64,000 bases of DNA from positions 558,001-622,000 of the forward strand of contig NZ_CP013355.1 of assembly GCF_001543325.1 (NCBI RefSeq), given 5' to 3'. Made by a program: the position numbers and the translations under genes. This document shows positions 19,638 to 27,727 of this stretch, piece after piece (positions within the stretch are counted from its first letter, which is position 1; each line of letters starts with the position of its first letter). The notes beneath the pieces are model-generated. The model worked only from the letters and a program-made list of their open reading frames with translations, was not told where the DNA came from and did no database searches. The DNA is from Lutibacter profundi (lineage in GTDB: Bacteria > Bacteroidota > Bacteroidia > Flavobacteriales > Flavobacteriaceae).

Positions 19638-20717
19638 ATGAAAAAAATAACAACAATTATTTTGCTGCTATTTAGCATAGTTAGCTTTGGGCAAACAACA
19701 AAAAAGGATATAAAAGAGGTTAATGATAAGTTAGAATTATTAAAAAATGAGATAAAAGAAATTGATAATATCAATACATATCAACAAAGAAAATTAATTG
19801 AACTTGAAGAGGTTAAAACAATCAAAAGTCAATATAAAAACAGAATAGAAAGCATTAACACAACGCTACAAGAAGCTAAAGAACGTGAAAATAGTTTCTT
19901 AACATACATACAATGGTTCTTCACAATATTAGGAACTGTAATTTTGTTTTTTACAGGGAGTTCCTATTATGAAATGAAAGAATCAAGAAAAAAAATAAAA
20001 GAAGAAAAAGAACAACAATTTTCAGAACAAATCAACCTGAATAATAAATTATTTAGTGATAAAATTTCAGAATTAATTACCAAAAACGATACACATATTA
20101 AATCTATAGTTGATGAAAAAACCTGGGAATTTAGACTAATGGCTAAATCTAACATTATTGTAATTAATCCCAATTCTATTGATGATGCTAAAAATTTACA
20201 ACCAATATTAAAATGGTTTCAAAAAAAAGAAGGTTCTATTAAGCATATTCCTGAAACTGATTTTAATATGAGCTCTGAAATTGAAAATAAAGTTAAAGAA
20301 AATGTTGATAATACAAAATTCAATATTGTATTATTAGAAAATTCTGATGGCAAATGGAACATAGATCATAGAAATACTTTAAGTACAGATCATATCTACA
20401 ATGCTACGCATATAGCAGCTAACTTACCAGACAAAACAATGTTATTATATTTTGGTCCTAGAGAAGCTGGTGATTTCCCCAATCGTTCTGAAAATTACTA
20501 TAATTATTTTAATTCAAGATATACTACTTTAATTGAAAAGAAAGACTTATCAGAAAAGGAAAAACAGGAATTGAATACTATTATAAGTCAAAACAAAGAA
20601 AACGTTAATAAAATTATTGACCATATTTCCTTTGCTAATACACCATCCAAGCTATATCCTAATTTAATAGATGCGTTAAAGTATATGGACATTATAAATC
20701 CAAATATAAATGCTTAA
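19638..20717 (+). CDS. Membrane-anchored CRISPR-operon protein of unknown function
   Basis: Not a recognised cas family. Visible layout of the 359 residues: an N-terminal hydrophobic signal ending SFGQ (1-19); a charged coiled coil (about 22-90) that would be periplasmic; one transmembrane helix, FLTYIQWFFTILGTVILFF (about 93-112); a second coiled coil (about 118-165); and a C-terminal domain (about 175-345). The last domain has alternating beta strands and helices (KSNIIVINPNSIDDAKNLQPI, KFNIVLLENSD, KTMLLYFGPREAGDFP), suggesting a Rossmann-like fold. It sits between the last RAMP gene and cas6, overlapping cas6 by 8 bp. No Csm6/Csx1 gene is present, so it is the only visible candidate effector or sensor. 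That role is inference. Confidence 0.6.
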   Translation: MKKITTIILLLFSIVSFGQTTKKDIKEVNDKLELLKNEIKEIDNINTYQQRKLIELEEVKTIKSQYKNRIESINTTLQEAKERENSFLTYIQWFFTILGTVILFFTGSSYYEMKESRKKIKEEKEQQFSEQINLNNKLFSDKISELITKNDTHIKSIVDEKTWEFRLMAKSNIIVINPNSIDDAKNLQPILKWFQKKEGSIKHIPETDFNMSSEIENKVKENVDNTKFNIVLLENSDGKWNIDHRNTLSTDHIYNATHIAANLPDKTMLLYFGPREAGDFPNRSENYYNYFNSRYTTLIEKKDLSEKEKQELNTIISQNKENVNKIIDHISFANTPSKLYPNLIDALKYMDIINPNINA

Positions 20718-21498
20718 AACCCCCATAAAAACAATCCAATTTCTAGATCTCTGTTTTAACAACAGAGAATACTTTTTAGACCATATAAAAACAGAAGTAG
20801 TAGAATTTGCTTTAAACAAACAAGAACTCTTTAAAGCAATGGATTGCAATGCAGAGTATTTTCATAAAGACAAACACAAAACAAAAACAGTGGACGTGTT
20901 AATACACAGCTTACTAATAAACAACACCTTAACACTTAGAGCCTATACCCAAAAAGCCATTGAAACCTTAGATTTTTGGTTTACATTATATAAAAAAGAA
21001 TTTCCTAAAAAATGTGTCAATGTAATTATAAGTACCGAGTTTTTTGAATACAAAACACTAAACCAACCACAAACCTATACCAGTACCAATTGGATTCCTT
21101 TTAACAATTGTGAACTTAAAAACAAAACCTATTACAACAAAGAGAAAAATATTAAACTAAACAACAACGAGTTTAAAACACAATTATTTGCCAACGTACT
21201 GTATGGTTTTATAGAAAAATTGGGTTTAGATACCCAAACCATAAAACTAAAGCCTAGCCATTTTACCATTGCACCAAAACACAAAAGTATTTTAGCACTT
21301 AAAACCAAAGTAGCAGGTAAAGAGATAAAAGTAAAAAAATACAGTTTTAAAACTACATTTACCAGCAATGTACAATTGCCAAGTTATTTTTCATTAGGGC
21401 AAAATATTGGGTATGGCAATGGTGTTTTTATAAGAGACAACTCAATTTCTAATATAAATCACCATGAAAAATCAAAAACTAACACTAAACCAAATTAA
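20710..21498 (+). CDS. cas6: Cas6-like CRISPR RNA endoribonuclease
   Basis: Probable pre-crRNA processing nuclease. The 262-residue protein ends with LPSYFSLGQNIGYGNGVFIRD, resembling the C-terminal glycine-rich RNA-binding loop of Cas6 RAMP proteins. The central YGFIEKLGLDTQTIKLKPSHF segment also fits. It overlaps the preceding gene by 8 bp and the reverse transcriptase gene by 35 bp. In several Bacteroidota type III systems Cas6 is fused to RT-Cas1; here the same order is kept as separate chains, which supports the assignment. The catalytic histidine cannot be fixed by eye. Confidence 0.65.
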   Translation: MLKTPIKTIQFLDLCFNNREYFLDHIKTEVVEFALNKQELFKAMDCNAEYFHKDKHKTKTVDVLIHSLLINNTLTLRAYTQKAIETLDFWFTLYKKEFPKKCVNVIISTEFFEYKTLNQPQTYTSTNWIPFNNCELKNKTYYNKEKNIKLNNNEFKTQLFANVLYGFIEKLGLDTQTIKLKPSHFTIAPKHKSILALKTKVAGKEIKVKKYSFKTTFTSNVQLPSYFSLGQNIGYGNGVFIRDNSISNINHHEKSKTNTKPN

Positions 21499-22516
21499 AA
21501 GAAATGACGTTTTAATAAAGAAATGTAAAACCTCCAAACAAATAGCGTCACTACTAAATTGTAGTGCAAAAGAATTGACACTTCATTCTTTTGAGCCTAT
21601 ATATTATCATTTTAAAGTACCTAAAAAAAGAAAAGGAGCGTTTAGATATATTGAAGCACCTTCACAAGAAATAAAACACCTACAACGTAAATTAAATTAC
21701 TACCTACAATCGGTTTATTATCTTAACCAATCTAAAGCATCTTACGGTTATATTATAAAAGCCATTGGCCAAAAAAATACTAAAAATATTTATACCAATG
21801 CCTTACAACATTTAGGTAGTACTTATATGCTCAACGCTGATTTTAAAGATTTTTTTCATCAAATAGCACTAAATGATGTGGTGCAAATTTTTAAAAGTAA
21901 ATTATTTAATTTCAATAAAAATACCGCTTATACCTTAGCAAAAATTTGCACCTATAAGGGTAGATTACCTATGGGAGCACCAACATCACCTGCTTTATCT
22001 AATTTGTACAGTATTGCTTTAGACCATGATTTAAGTACTTGGGCAACGCTTAATAAATTAATTTTTACACGCTTTGTAGATGATTTAAGTTTTTCCTCAA
22101 AAAACAACTTGTTAAACCAAACTCATTTTAAACAAATAAATAACATAGCTTTAAAATACCACCTTAATTTTAACCCCAACAAAACCAAATATTTCAGTAA
22201 AACGGATAAAAAAATTGTAACAGGTTTAGTATTAAACAATACCGTAGATATTGACAAAAGCTATTATAACGAACTTGACAAAGATATAAATCGTTTACAA
22301 AAAGTTATCGAAGTACATCATATTACAGGAAAAACCCAAGGGCTTGCCTTTCTTAAAGAATTTAAACAACAAATTATGGGTAAAATTAATTTTATAAGTA
22401 CAATAGAAGGTAAAAACAGCAAACAATACCTTACGTATCTCAATAGTTTTCACAATGCTCTAGAGGTTAATAATGAGTTGGTAAATCGTTGGACAAAATT
22501 TTCTAATTACATATAA
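21464..22516 (+). CDS. CRISPR-associated reverse transcriptase
   Basis: A 350-residue stand-alone reverse transcriptase encoded directly before cas1. Motifs: RYIEAPSQEIKHLQRKL (about residue 65), NADFKDFFHQI (palm motif A aspartate, about 126), GRLPMGAPTSPALSNL (about 168-183) and the catalytic box FVDDLSF near residue 204, with phenylalanine-valine in place of the usual tyrosine-alanine. Such RTs allow spacers to be captured from RNA when paired with Cas1-Cas2. It overlaps cas6 by 35 bp and precedes cas1 by 2 bp. A retron is unlikely because no msr/msd region is next to it. Confidence 0.9.
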   Translation: MKNQKLTLNQIKRNDVLIKKCKTSKQIASLLNCSAKELTLHSFEPIYYHFKVPKKRKGAFRYIEAPSQEIKHLQRKLNYYLQSVYYLNQSKASYGYIIKAIGQKNTKNIYTNALQHLGSTYMLNADFKDFFHQIALNDVVQIFKSKLFNFNKNTAYTLAKICTYKGRLPMGAPTSPALSNLYSIALDHDLSTWATLNKLIFTRFVDDLSFSSKNNLLNQTHFKQINNIALKYHLNFNPNKTKYFSKTDKKIVTGLVLNNTVDIDKSYYNELDKDINRLQKVIEVHHITGKTQGLAFLKEFKQQIMGKINFISTIEGKNSKQYLTYLNSFHNALEVNNELVNRWTKFSNYI

Positions 22517-22518
22517 TT

Positions 22519-23511
22519 ATGCAAGTATTTATAGATACCAAACAGACAAGTATTGAAGTGCGTAACAATTCTTTTTTTATAAAAAACAAAACAACTAACC
22601 GTATTATAAGTCCTAAAAGAATTGAGAGTATTGCTATAACAAGCAATGCTACTATAAATGCTTCGGCAATAAAGCTAGCAGCAATACACGAAATACCCAT
22701 CTATTATTACAATTACACAGGTGGTTTAATTGCCCAGTTAATAAGCCCTTCTTTTTTAAAACATGCCACATTAAGAAAGCAACAAGTTTTATTTATGAAA
22801 AGTAAACAAAGTATTTTATGGGTTATCGCACAACTTAACTTAAAAACAGATTTACAACTACAAACTTTAAAAAGAGCCACAAAAGAAAACAATTTTTTAA
22901 AAGAAAATTTAAACCCTATACTACAAAGTATTATAGAAAACAAAGATAAACTACAAAGTGTTACTTTAGAGTCTCCTATAATTAAAAACACTATTATGGG
23001 CATAGAAGGCAGTATAGCACGTATATATTATAAAGGTATTAATTATGTACTACCACAAAAATATCAATTTACAAAAAGAAGCAGACAACCAGGAGCAGAT
23101 TATTATAACACAACCATTAACTATTTATATGGCATGACCTATAGCCACATAACAAAAGCCATACAAGCAGCAGGTTTAGACTCATTTATGGGTGCATTGC
23201 ACACTACACCTTATAAAGAGAGTTTGGTTTTTGATAGCATAGAACCCTTTAGGCCCATTATAGACAGACTATTATTACAAATATGCAAAGAAGAGCTATT
23301 AGAAGATAAACATTTTAAAAAAATAGCAAATGGTTACTGGTTAAGTAGAGAAGGTAAAAAATTAATTATCCCTTTATATACAGACTATTTGCAGAGTAGA
23401 ATAAAAATAGAAAACAAAGTTAGTAGCATAACAAACCATATATACTTAAACTCTAGAAAACTAAAAATACAAATTCAAAACCAAGAAAACCATGTACTTA
23501 ATACTTTATGA
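22519..23511 (+). CDS. cas1: CRISPR-associated endonuclease Cas1
   Basis: Integrase subunit of spacer acquisition. The 330-residue protein keeps the metal ligands: Glu163 in MGIEGSIARIYY, His228 in GALHTTPYKESLVFD and an acidic residue near 239. The N-terminal beta domain (VFIDTKQTSIEVRNNSFF) and the following IESIAITSNATINASAIKLAA segment are typical. It is not fused to the RT, although the genes are only 2 bp apart, and it overlaps cas2 by 20 bp. Confidence 0.95.
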   Translation: MQVFIDTKQTSIEVRNNSFFIKNKTTNRIISPKRIESIAITSNATINASAIKLAAIHEIPIYYYNYTGGLIAQLISPSFLKHATLRKQQVLFMKSKQSILWVIAQLNLKTDLQLQTLKRATKENNFLKENLNPILQSIIENKDKLQSVTLESPIIKNTIMGIEGSIARIYYKGINYVLPQKYQFTKRSRQPGADYYNTTINYLYGMTYSHITKAIQAAGLDSFMGALHTTPYKESLVFDSIEPFRPIIDRLLLQICKEELLEDKHFKKIANGYWLSREGKKLIIPLYTDYLQSRIKIENKVSSITNHIYLNSRKLKIQIQNQENHVLNTL

Positions 23512-23782
23512 TATTACAGAAACACCCATACGCACCAAAGTAGCCAAACTACTAGAAAAGGAAGGGTATGAACGCATACAGTTTTCTGTTTTCATAGCGC
23601 CATTTAACCCAAGTAAAAATAGGCTTTGGCTTAAATTAGAAAAATTACTAGCAACAACTAAAGACAATAAAATTTTTTGTTTAAAAATAACTGAAGAAAA
23701 TTTTTATAAGATAAAAACTATTGGTAAATTTGAGATAGATTTAGACTATTTATCTGGCAATAAAAGTTCTTTGATAATTTGA
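23492..23782 (+). CDS. cas2: CRISPR-associated protein Cas2
   Basis: A 96-residue ferredoxin-fold partner of Cas1. It begins MYLILYDITETPIRTKVAKLLEKEGYERIQFSVF, with the conserved early aspartate after the first beta strand. The start overlaps cas1 by 20 bp. It is the last gene before the array; the first repeat begins 90 bp after its stop. Confidence 0.95.
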   Translation: MYLILYDITETPIRTKVAKLLEKEGYERIQFSVFIAPFNPSKNRLWLKLEKLLATTKDNKIFCLKITEENFYKIKTIGKFEIDLDYLSGNKSSLII

Positions 23783-23871
23783 AAAAATATAGCTAATGCA
23801 TAATAAACACATATTGCAAGTTTAAAAAAACCAGCTAATCACCATAAAACCTAACAAAAATAAAAAATAGG
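23783..23871 (+). promoter_or_regulatory. Probable CRISPR leader
   Basis: 89 bp of very AT-rich sequence between cas2 and the first repeat. The distal array end has a truncated repeat, and the repeat 3' end ATTAAAAC looks like a type III crRNA 5' handle, so this is the leader side. No specific leader motif was identified. Confidence 0.55.
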
Positions 23872-24688
23872 ATATCCTAATACGAATAAAAAATTCCGAT
23901 TAAAACAAATACCATCCATTACATCTAGTCCACCAATATTATATCCTAATACGAATAAAAAATTCCGATTAAAACACAACTGACACAATTTCTGTCCTGT
24001 CTACTTCTTATATCCTAATACGAATAAAAAATTCCGATTAAAACCTGTAAGAACAAGTAATAGTATTATCACCATATATCCTAATACGAATAAAAAATTC
24101 CGATTAAAACTTTAATTTTAATGTCAGCACTTCCATTTGGACCTGATATCCTAATACGAATAAAAAATTCCGATTAAAACTTTTAAATTTATTTATTTTT
24201 ATTTTATTTATTATATCCTAATACGAATAAAAAATTCCGATTAAAACGTCAGCGAGGTGAGACACAAAAAGAACACACTTGATATCCTAATACGAATAAA
24301 AAATTCCGATTAAAACTTATTTGTCATTACTTCCATTCCCCCAAGCTCAATATCCTAATACGAATAAAAAATTCCGATTAAAACACCTAAGAACATAGTT
24401 ATTAGTACTACTAATATCCTAATACGAATAAAAAATTCCGATTAAAACTTACGTTCAATAAATTCTTGCCTTCCTGATTTAATATCCTAATACGAATAAA
24501 AAATTCCGATTAAAACTAAAAGATAATACCTCTTTAGCCATTACTAATATCCTAATACGAATAAAAAATTCCGATTAAAACTTTATATTTCATCTTGGTC
24601 GGTAAAAGATACAATATCCTAATACGAATAAAAAATTCCGATTAAAACTTACTTAATTCAACATTAATTACAAACCATTTAATATCCT
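23872..24688 (+). CRISPR. CRISPR array, 12 full 35-nt repeats and a truncated terminal repeat
   Basis: Repeats are 35 nt, start ATATCCTAATACG and end CCGATTAAAAC. They begin at 23872, 23941, 24010, 24076, 24146, 24213, 24282, 24350, 24414, 24482, 24547 and 24614. Those read are identical. A last copy at 24682 keeps only the first 7 nt. The 12 spacers are 34, 34, 31, 35, 32, 34, 33, 29, 33, 30, 32 and 33 nt. The repeat contains a weak hairpin, GAAT-AAAAA-ATTC. The last 8 nt (ATTAAAAC) would form the crRNA 5' tag, which fits transcription on + away from cas2. Spacer 5 (24181-24212) is almost pure A/T and of low complexity. Confidence 0.98.
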
Positions 24689-24706
24689 TACTAAAGAGAA
24701 GTTATA

Positions 24707-24724
24707 TTTTGTATCGGGAAGTAA
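24707..24724 (+). other. Right attachment-like repeat (attR)
   Basis: TTTTGTATCGGGAAGTAA, an exact copy of the last 18 bp of mnmE, standing in non-coding DNA 18 bp after the truncated CRISPR repeat. The flanking bases differ on both sides (A/C after, A/T before), so the match is exactly 18 bp. It marks the right island boundary. Confidence 0.75.
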
Positions 24725-24770
24725 CTACAGCAAACAAAAGAAAACAATTGCAATCTTAATTTCAAATATC

Positions 24771-24814
24771 ACATTTTAAGAGAAATTTTATATTTTAAAT
24801 TTCTCTTAAAATGT
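24771..24814 (+). terminator. Strong hairpin, probable original mnmE terminator
   Basis: An 18-bp perfect stem (ACATTTTAAGAGAAATTT and its reverse complement) around an 8-nt loop, followed by a short ACTTTT run. It lies 46 bp beyond attR, where the mnmE terminator would be before the island arrived. It could act on both strands. Confidence 0.6.
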
Positions 24815-24958
24815 ACTTTTATTGCCTCATTTTAATTGGAGTTACTTAATTGTATCAGTAAATAATACATTTTTAGAATTGTTATAAAATAAAATGTAGC
24901 TACTTAACTAAAAACTTCATATTTTGCAAAAGTTTATTTTTAATATCCTTTAAATTCT

Positions 24959-25531
24959 ATGGAAGATTTCATTCTTGATATTGGCAAACGCATAAAAAAA
25001 ATTAGAAAAGAAAAAAAATTAATTATAAGTCAAGTTGCTGATAAAGCAGGAGTGAGTAATGGATTGATTTCAAGAATTGAAAATGGGCGTACAATACCCT
25101 CATTACCTGTTCTTTTAAATATTATAGATGCTTTAGAAATTGAAGTGAGCTCCTTTTTTGATGGAATGCAAAAAGAGCATTCCAATAATTATATTGTTAC
25201 AAGACATGATGCTTATGCTGAGATTGAAAAAGAAGTTGAAGCTGAAGGGTTTGTATATCAATTTATTTTCAATAAAAGTATGAATTCTATAGGGTTTGAA
25301 GCTGTTTTATTAGAAGTAATGCCTAACAGCAAACGAGATAAAGTGGTTACTGATGCTTACGAATTCAAATATATTTTAACTGGAGATATCTCTTATATTA
25401 TTGATGAAGAAGAAATTAAGCTATCTGTAGGTGATTCTATATTTTTTGATGGTCGTATACCACATGTACCTATAAATAAAGGCAATATACCTTCAAAAAT
25501 GTTAGTATTGTATTTTTACAATAAGGAATAA
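24959..25531 (+). CDS. XRE-type regulator with cupin domain
   Basis: A 190-residue transcriptional regulator. Residues 5-65 form an XRE helix-turn-helix (GKRIKKIRKEKKLIISQVADKAGVSNGLISRIENGRTIPS). The C-terminal half is a cupin sensor (DAYEFKYILTGDISYIIDEEEIKLSVGDSIFFDGRIPH). Regulators of this build usually control small-molecule catabolism next to them. Its neighbours are the minus-strand oxidoreductase/HAD/SusCD locus, so it may regulate that. This is inference; about 1.5 kb separates it from the nearest metabolic gene. No operator was identified. Confidence 0.85.
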   Translation: MEDFILDIGKRIKKIRKEKKLIISQVADKAGVSNGLISRIENGRTIPSLPVLLNIIDALEIEVSSFFDGMQKEHSNNYIVTRHDAYAEIEKEVEAEGFVYQFIFNKSMNSIGFEAVLLEVMPNSKRDKVVTDAYEFKYILTGDISYIIDEEEIKLSVGDSIFFDGRIPHVPINKGNIPSKMLVLYFYNKE

Positions 25532-25647
25532 AACTTTTATACCCTAAAAAAAGACTGTTTAAACAAAGCTATTTATTAAGGATATTGTAGGTATTTAAAA
25601 CCTAGGAATTCAAATTATAAGATATAAACCAATCAAAATTAAAAATT

Positions 25648-26091
25648 ATGAAAAAACTATTATTCGTGCTACTGATTTTAATATCAGTAAATTCATTTGC
25701 TCAATCAAGTCCTCAAGATATAATAAACGTTTTTTTTGCCACGTATGAAAAAGATGCAGGAAAAGCGATAAAAGAATTATATGAGACCAATAAATGGACT
25801 GAAAGAATAAAGGATGACATTGATAAAATTATTGGAACAGTTAATGGATTTACGGAAAGTTATATGGGAAAATATTATGGGTATGAAATTATTACAAAGA
25901 AAAAGTTTGCTGAAAGCTTTGAATTATACTCATATATGGTAAAATATGACAGACAACCTATTCGATTTATTTTTAAATTTTATAAGCCAAACAATAAATG
26001 GGTATTATATTCATACGCACTTGATGATAGTTTAGATTCGGAAATTCAAGAAGCTGCAAAACTTTATTATTTAAAATTAGATAAAGAATAA
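25648..26091 (+). CDS. Small secreted protein of unknown function
   Basis: A 147-residue protein with a clear signal peptide (KKLLFVLLILISVNSFAQ, cleavage near residue 19), then a mature part of about 128 residues. It contains INVFFATYEKDAGKAIKELYETNKW and a C-terminal beta-rich segment, FIFKFYKPNNKWVLYSYALDD. The pattern resembles NTF2-like or DUF4019-type secreted domains, but I do not recognise it firmly. It stands alone, 116 bp after the XRE-cupin gene. Confidence 0.65.
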   Translation: MKKLLFVLLILISVNSFAQSSPQDIINVFFATYEKDAGKAIKELYETNKWTERIKDDIDKIIGTVNGFTESYMGKYYGYEIITKKKFAESFELYSYMVKYDRQPIRFIFKFYKPNNKWVLYSYALDDSLDSEIQEAAKLYYLKLDKE

Positions 26092-26452
26092 CGACCTCCA
26101 ACAGTGGTATAATTCAGTGCTATACCTGATTTAAGTTCTGCTGTTTTTTTGTAAATTTAACTTGATCTCTATCCCGAAAACCCCAACGGATTTTCAATAA
26201 CAAAATCAAAACCCAAAACTTAGTATGCTTAACTTCACATTACTAATTTAATAAACCTCTTTGTCTGTGTCAGGTAGAGCGCAGTCGAGACCTATGTAAC
26301 TACATACTTACCGCTAAAATAAGTTTTACAATATACTACCCTCCATCTTTTTTCTTACTTCTAGCATCTGCGCATCTTTGTCAGTGTCAGGTCGAGCGCA
26401 GTCGAGACCTATGTAACTACATACTTACCGCTAAAATAAGTTTTACAACATA
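26092..26452. other. Intergenic region containing one copy of a 117-bp tandem duplication
   Basis: 361 bp between converging genes. The first 174 bp show nothing notable. The rest consists of the first copy and part of the second copy of a 117-bp direct repeat described separately. The two AGGT-GAGCGCAGTCGAG-ACCT segments inside it are imperfect palindromes that could end transcription from both sides. Confidence 0.6.
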
Positions 26453-26499
26453 CTACCCTCCATCTTTTTTCTTACTTCTAGCATCTGCACATCTTTGTC
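26266..26499. repeat. 117-bp tandem direct duplication reaching into the FAD oxidoreductase 3' end
   Basis: Two near-identical 117-bp copies, 26266-26382 and 26383-26499, differ at only a few bases. The second copy contains the last 47 bp of the oxidoreductase gene, so the first copy carries a duplicated, untranslated gene end. Each copy starts with the palindromic motif CAGGTCGAGCGCAGTCGAGA (GTAGAG in copy 1), a repeat I recall as common in flavobacterial intergenic DNA. Confidence 0.9.
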
Positions 26500-27694
26500 T
26501 AAAACTTTCTGAATGTGGATCAAAATTTGTAAATCTATCTATTCTAAACACTTCTGAATTTGCATATAAAGGAATTTTTAGAACCATTTCAGCTACTAAC
26601 CGTCCAATACCTCCTGAACCTGCAACACCACAACCTGCACAGCCTGTTGCTGCGTAAAAACCTTTAAAATTTGGGAACGTTCCTACTGTATAATAACCAT
26701 CGGGTGTGTATGTTGAAATTCCTGTAATGCAGTTTTTCATTCCAATTTCTTCAAACTGAGGAAAGTAATTGATAAATTCTTTTCCATACTTTTCTAAAAT
26801 ATCCCATTCATCATCTTTAGCACCTAAAAAATCAGAATTCGGTTGTGGATTTAATTCCTTTGGATGGAAATGTGGACTATTTTCTTCTCTTAAACCAAAC
26901 AATAAAGCGCCATTTTCTGGTCTTGAATATGCCATAGCATCGGGCATTACAACCATAGGATGATTTTTAGGGAACAATGTATTAATACTCTCGGTAATCC
27001 AATAAATACTTCTTACTGCCGCCATGGGAATAGGAATATTTAATTGCAACGATAAAAGGTTAGACCAACAACCTGCTGCATCAATAATAACAGGAGATTT
27101 AATAATTCCTTTTGAAGTTTTTACTCCTGTAATTTCATTATCTTCTGAAAGTAATTCTAACACTTCGGTATGTTGCATTATTACAGCACCTTCCATTTTT
27201 GCTGCTTTTGCAAAGGCATTTGCTAACAAATAAGCATCTACATAAGAATCATCTTCCATAAAAGACGTTTTTTTAATAGCTGAAGTTGAAATCCAAGGTG
27301 CTTTTTCTTTTACCTCTTCAATACTAATTTCTTTATTTTTAATATGATGTTTATTTGCAATGGCCACTATATTTTCCAAGTTCTTAACCGATTCTTCTGA
27401 AGAAGCAATATGTAGTGTTCCTACTTTATTTCTACCTGTTAACTCACCTGTAAGTGTTTCTATTTCATCAATATTTTTATACGTTTCTTGAATTAAAGGT
27501 ATCAATTCTTCTTTCGTCCTCACCAATGTCATTAAAGATGCAGCTTTAGAAGTATTACCACTTCCAATAGTATTTCTTTCAATTAATACCACTTTTTTTA
27601 GTCCTCTTTTTGCTAAATGCCAAGCTGTTGCGGTTCCAATTGTTCCTGCTCCAATAACTATTGCATCAACAGTATCTATAAGTATATCTTTCAT
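26453..27694 (-). CDS. FAD-dependent oxidoreductase (DAO family)
   Basis: D-amino-acid-oxidase-type flavoenzyme. The FAD-binding Rossmann motif VDAIVIGAGTIGTATAWHLAKRG is near the N-terminus, followed by LIERNTIGSGNTSKAASL. The C-terminal GFYAATGCAGCGVAGSGGIGRLVAE segment closes the FAD site. ATG 27694 is preferred over an upstream TTG at 27727 because it places the Rossmann motif at the usual distance. It is the last gene of the minus-strand locus, 33 bp after the phosphonatase-like HAD gene. The pairing suggests oxidation of an amino- or methyl-phosphonate-type substrate, which is inference. A glycine-oxidase or sarcosine-oxidase-like role is possible. Confidence 0.82.
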   Translation of the reverse strand: MKDILIDTVDAIVIGAGTIGTATAWHLAKRGLKKVVLIERNTIGSGNTSKAASLMTLVRTKEELIPLIQETYKNIDEIETLTGELTGRNKVGTLHIASSEESVKNLENIVAIANKHHIKNKEISIEEVKEKAPWISTSAIKKTSFMEDDSYVDAYLLANAFAKAAKMEGAVIMQHTEVLELLSEDNEITGVKTSKGIIKSPVIIDAAGCWSNLLSLQLNIPIPMAAVRSIYWITESINTLFPKNHPMVVMPDAMAYSRPENGALLFGLREENSPHFHPKELNPQPNSDFLGAKDDEWDILEKYGKEFINYFPQFEEIGMKNCITGISTYTPDGYYTVGTFPNFKGFYAATGCAGCGVAGSGGIGRLVAEMVLKIPLYANSEVFRIDRFTNFDPHSESFRQRCADARSKKKDGG

Positions 27695-27727
27695 TTGTAT
27701 ATTTAATTTTTGAGTTATACGCTTCAA

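Larger units (their letters stand above)
11837..24724. mobile_element. CRISPR-Cas genomic island inserted at mnmE 3' end
   Basis: About 12.9 kb between the two 18-bp repeats, carrying the whole type III CRISPR-Cas locus and little else. The distal repeat lies 18 bp past the last, truncated CRISPR repeat. A strong hairpin that could be the original mnmE terminator lies 46 bp beyond it. No integrase gene was found inside, so the element would be non-autonomous or would have lost its recombinase. The boundaries are inferred from the repeats. Confidence 0.7.

Noticed and set aside
21464-22516. Reverse transcriptase as part of a retron or group II intron
   Set aside because: It is wedged between cas6 and cas1 with a 35-bp overlap and a 2-bp gap, leaving no room for an msr/msd or intron RNA, and it has no maturase or endonuclease domain.
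22519-24724. Casposon-like element, with Cas1 acting as the island integrase
   Set aside because: No family B polymerase, no terminal inverted repeats, and Cas1 sits with Cas2, RT and a normal array. The 18-bp direct repeat at mnmE fits tyrosine-recombinase-type insertion better.
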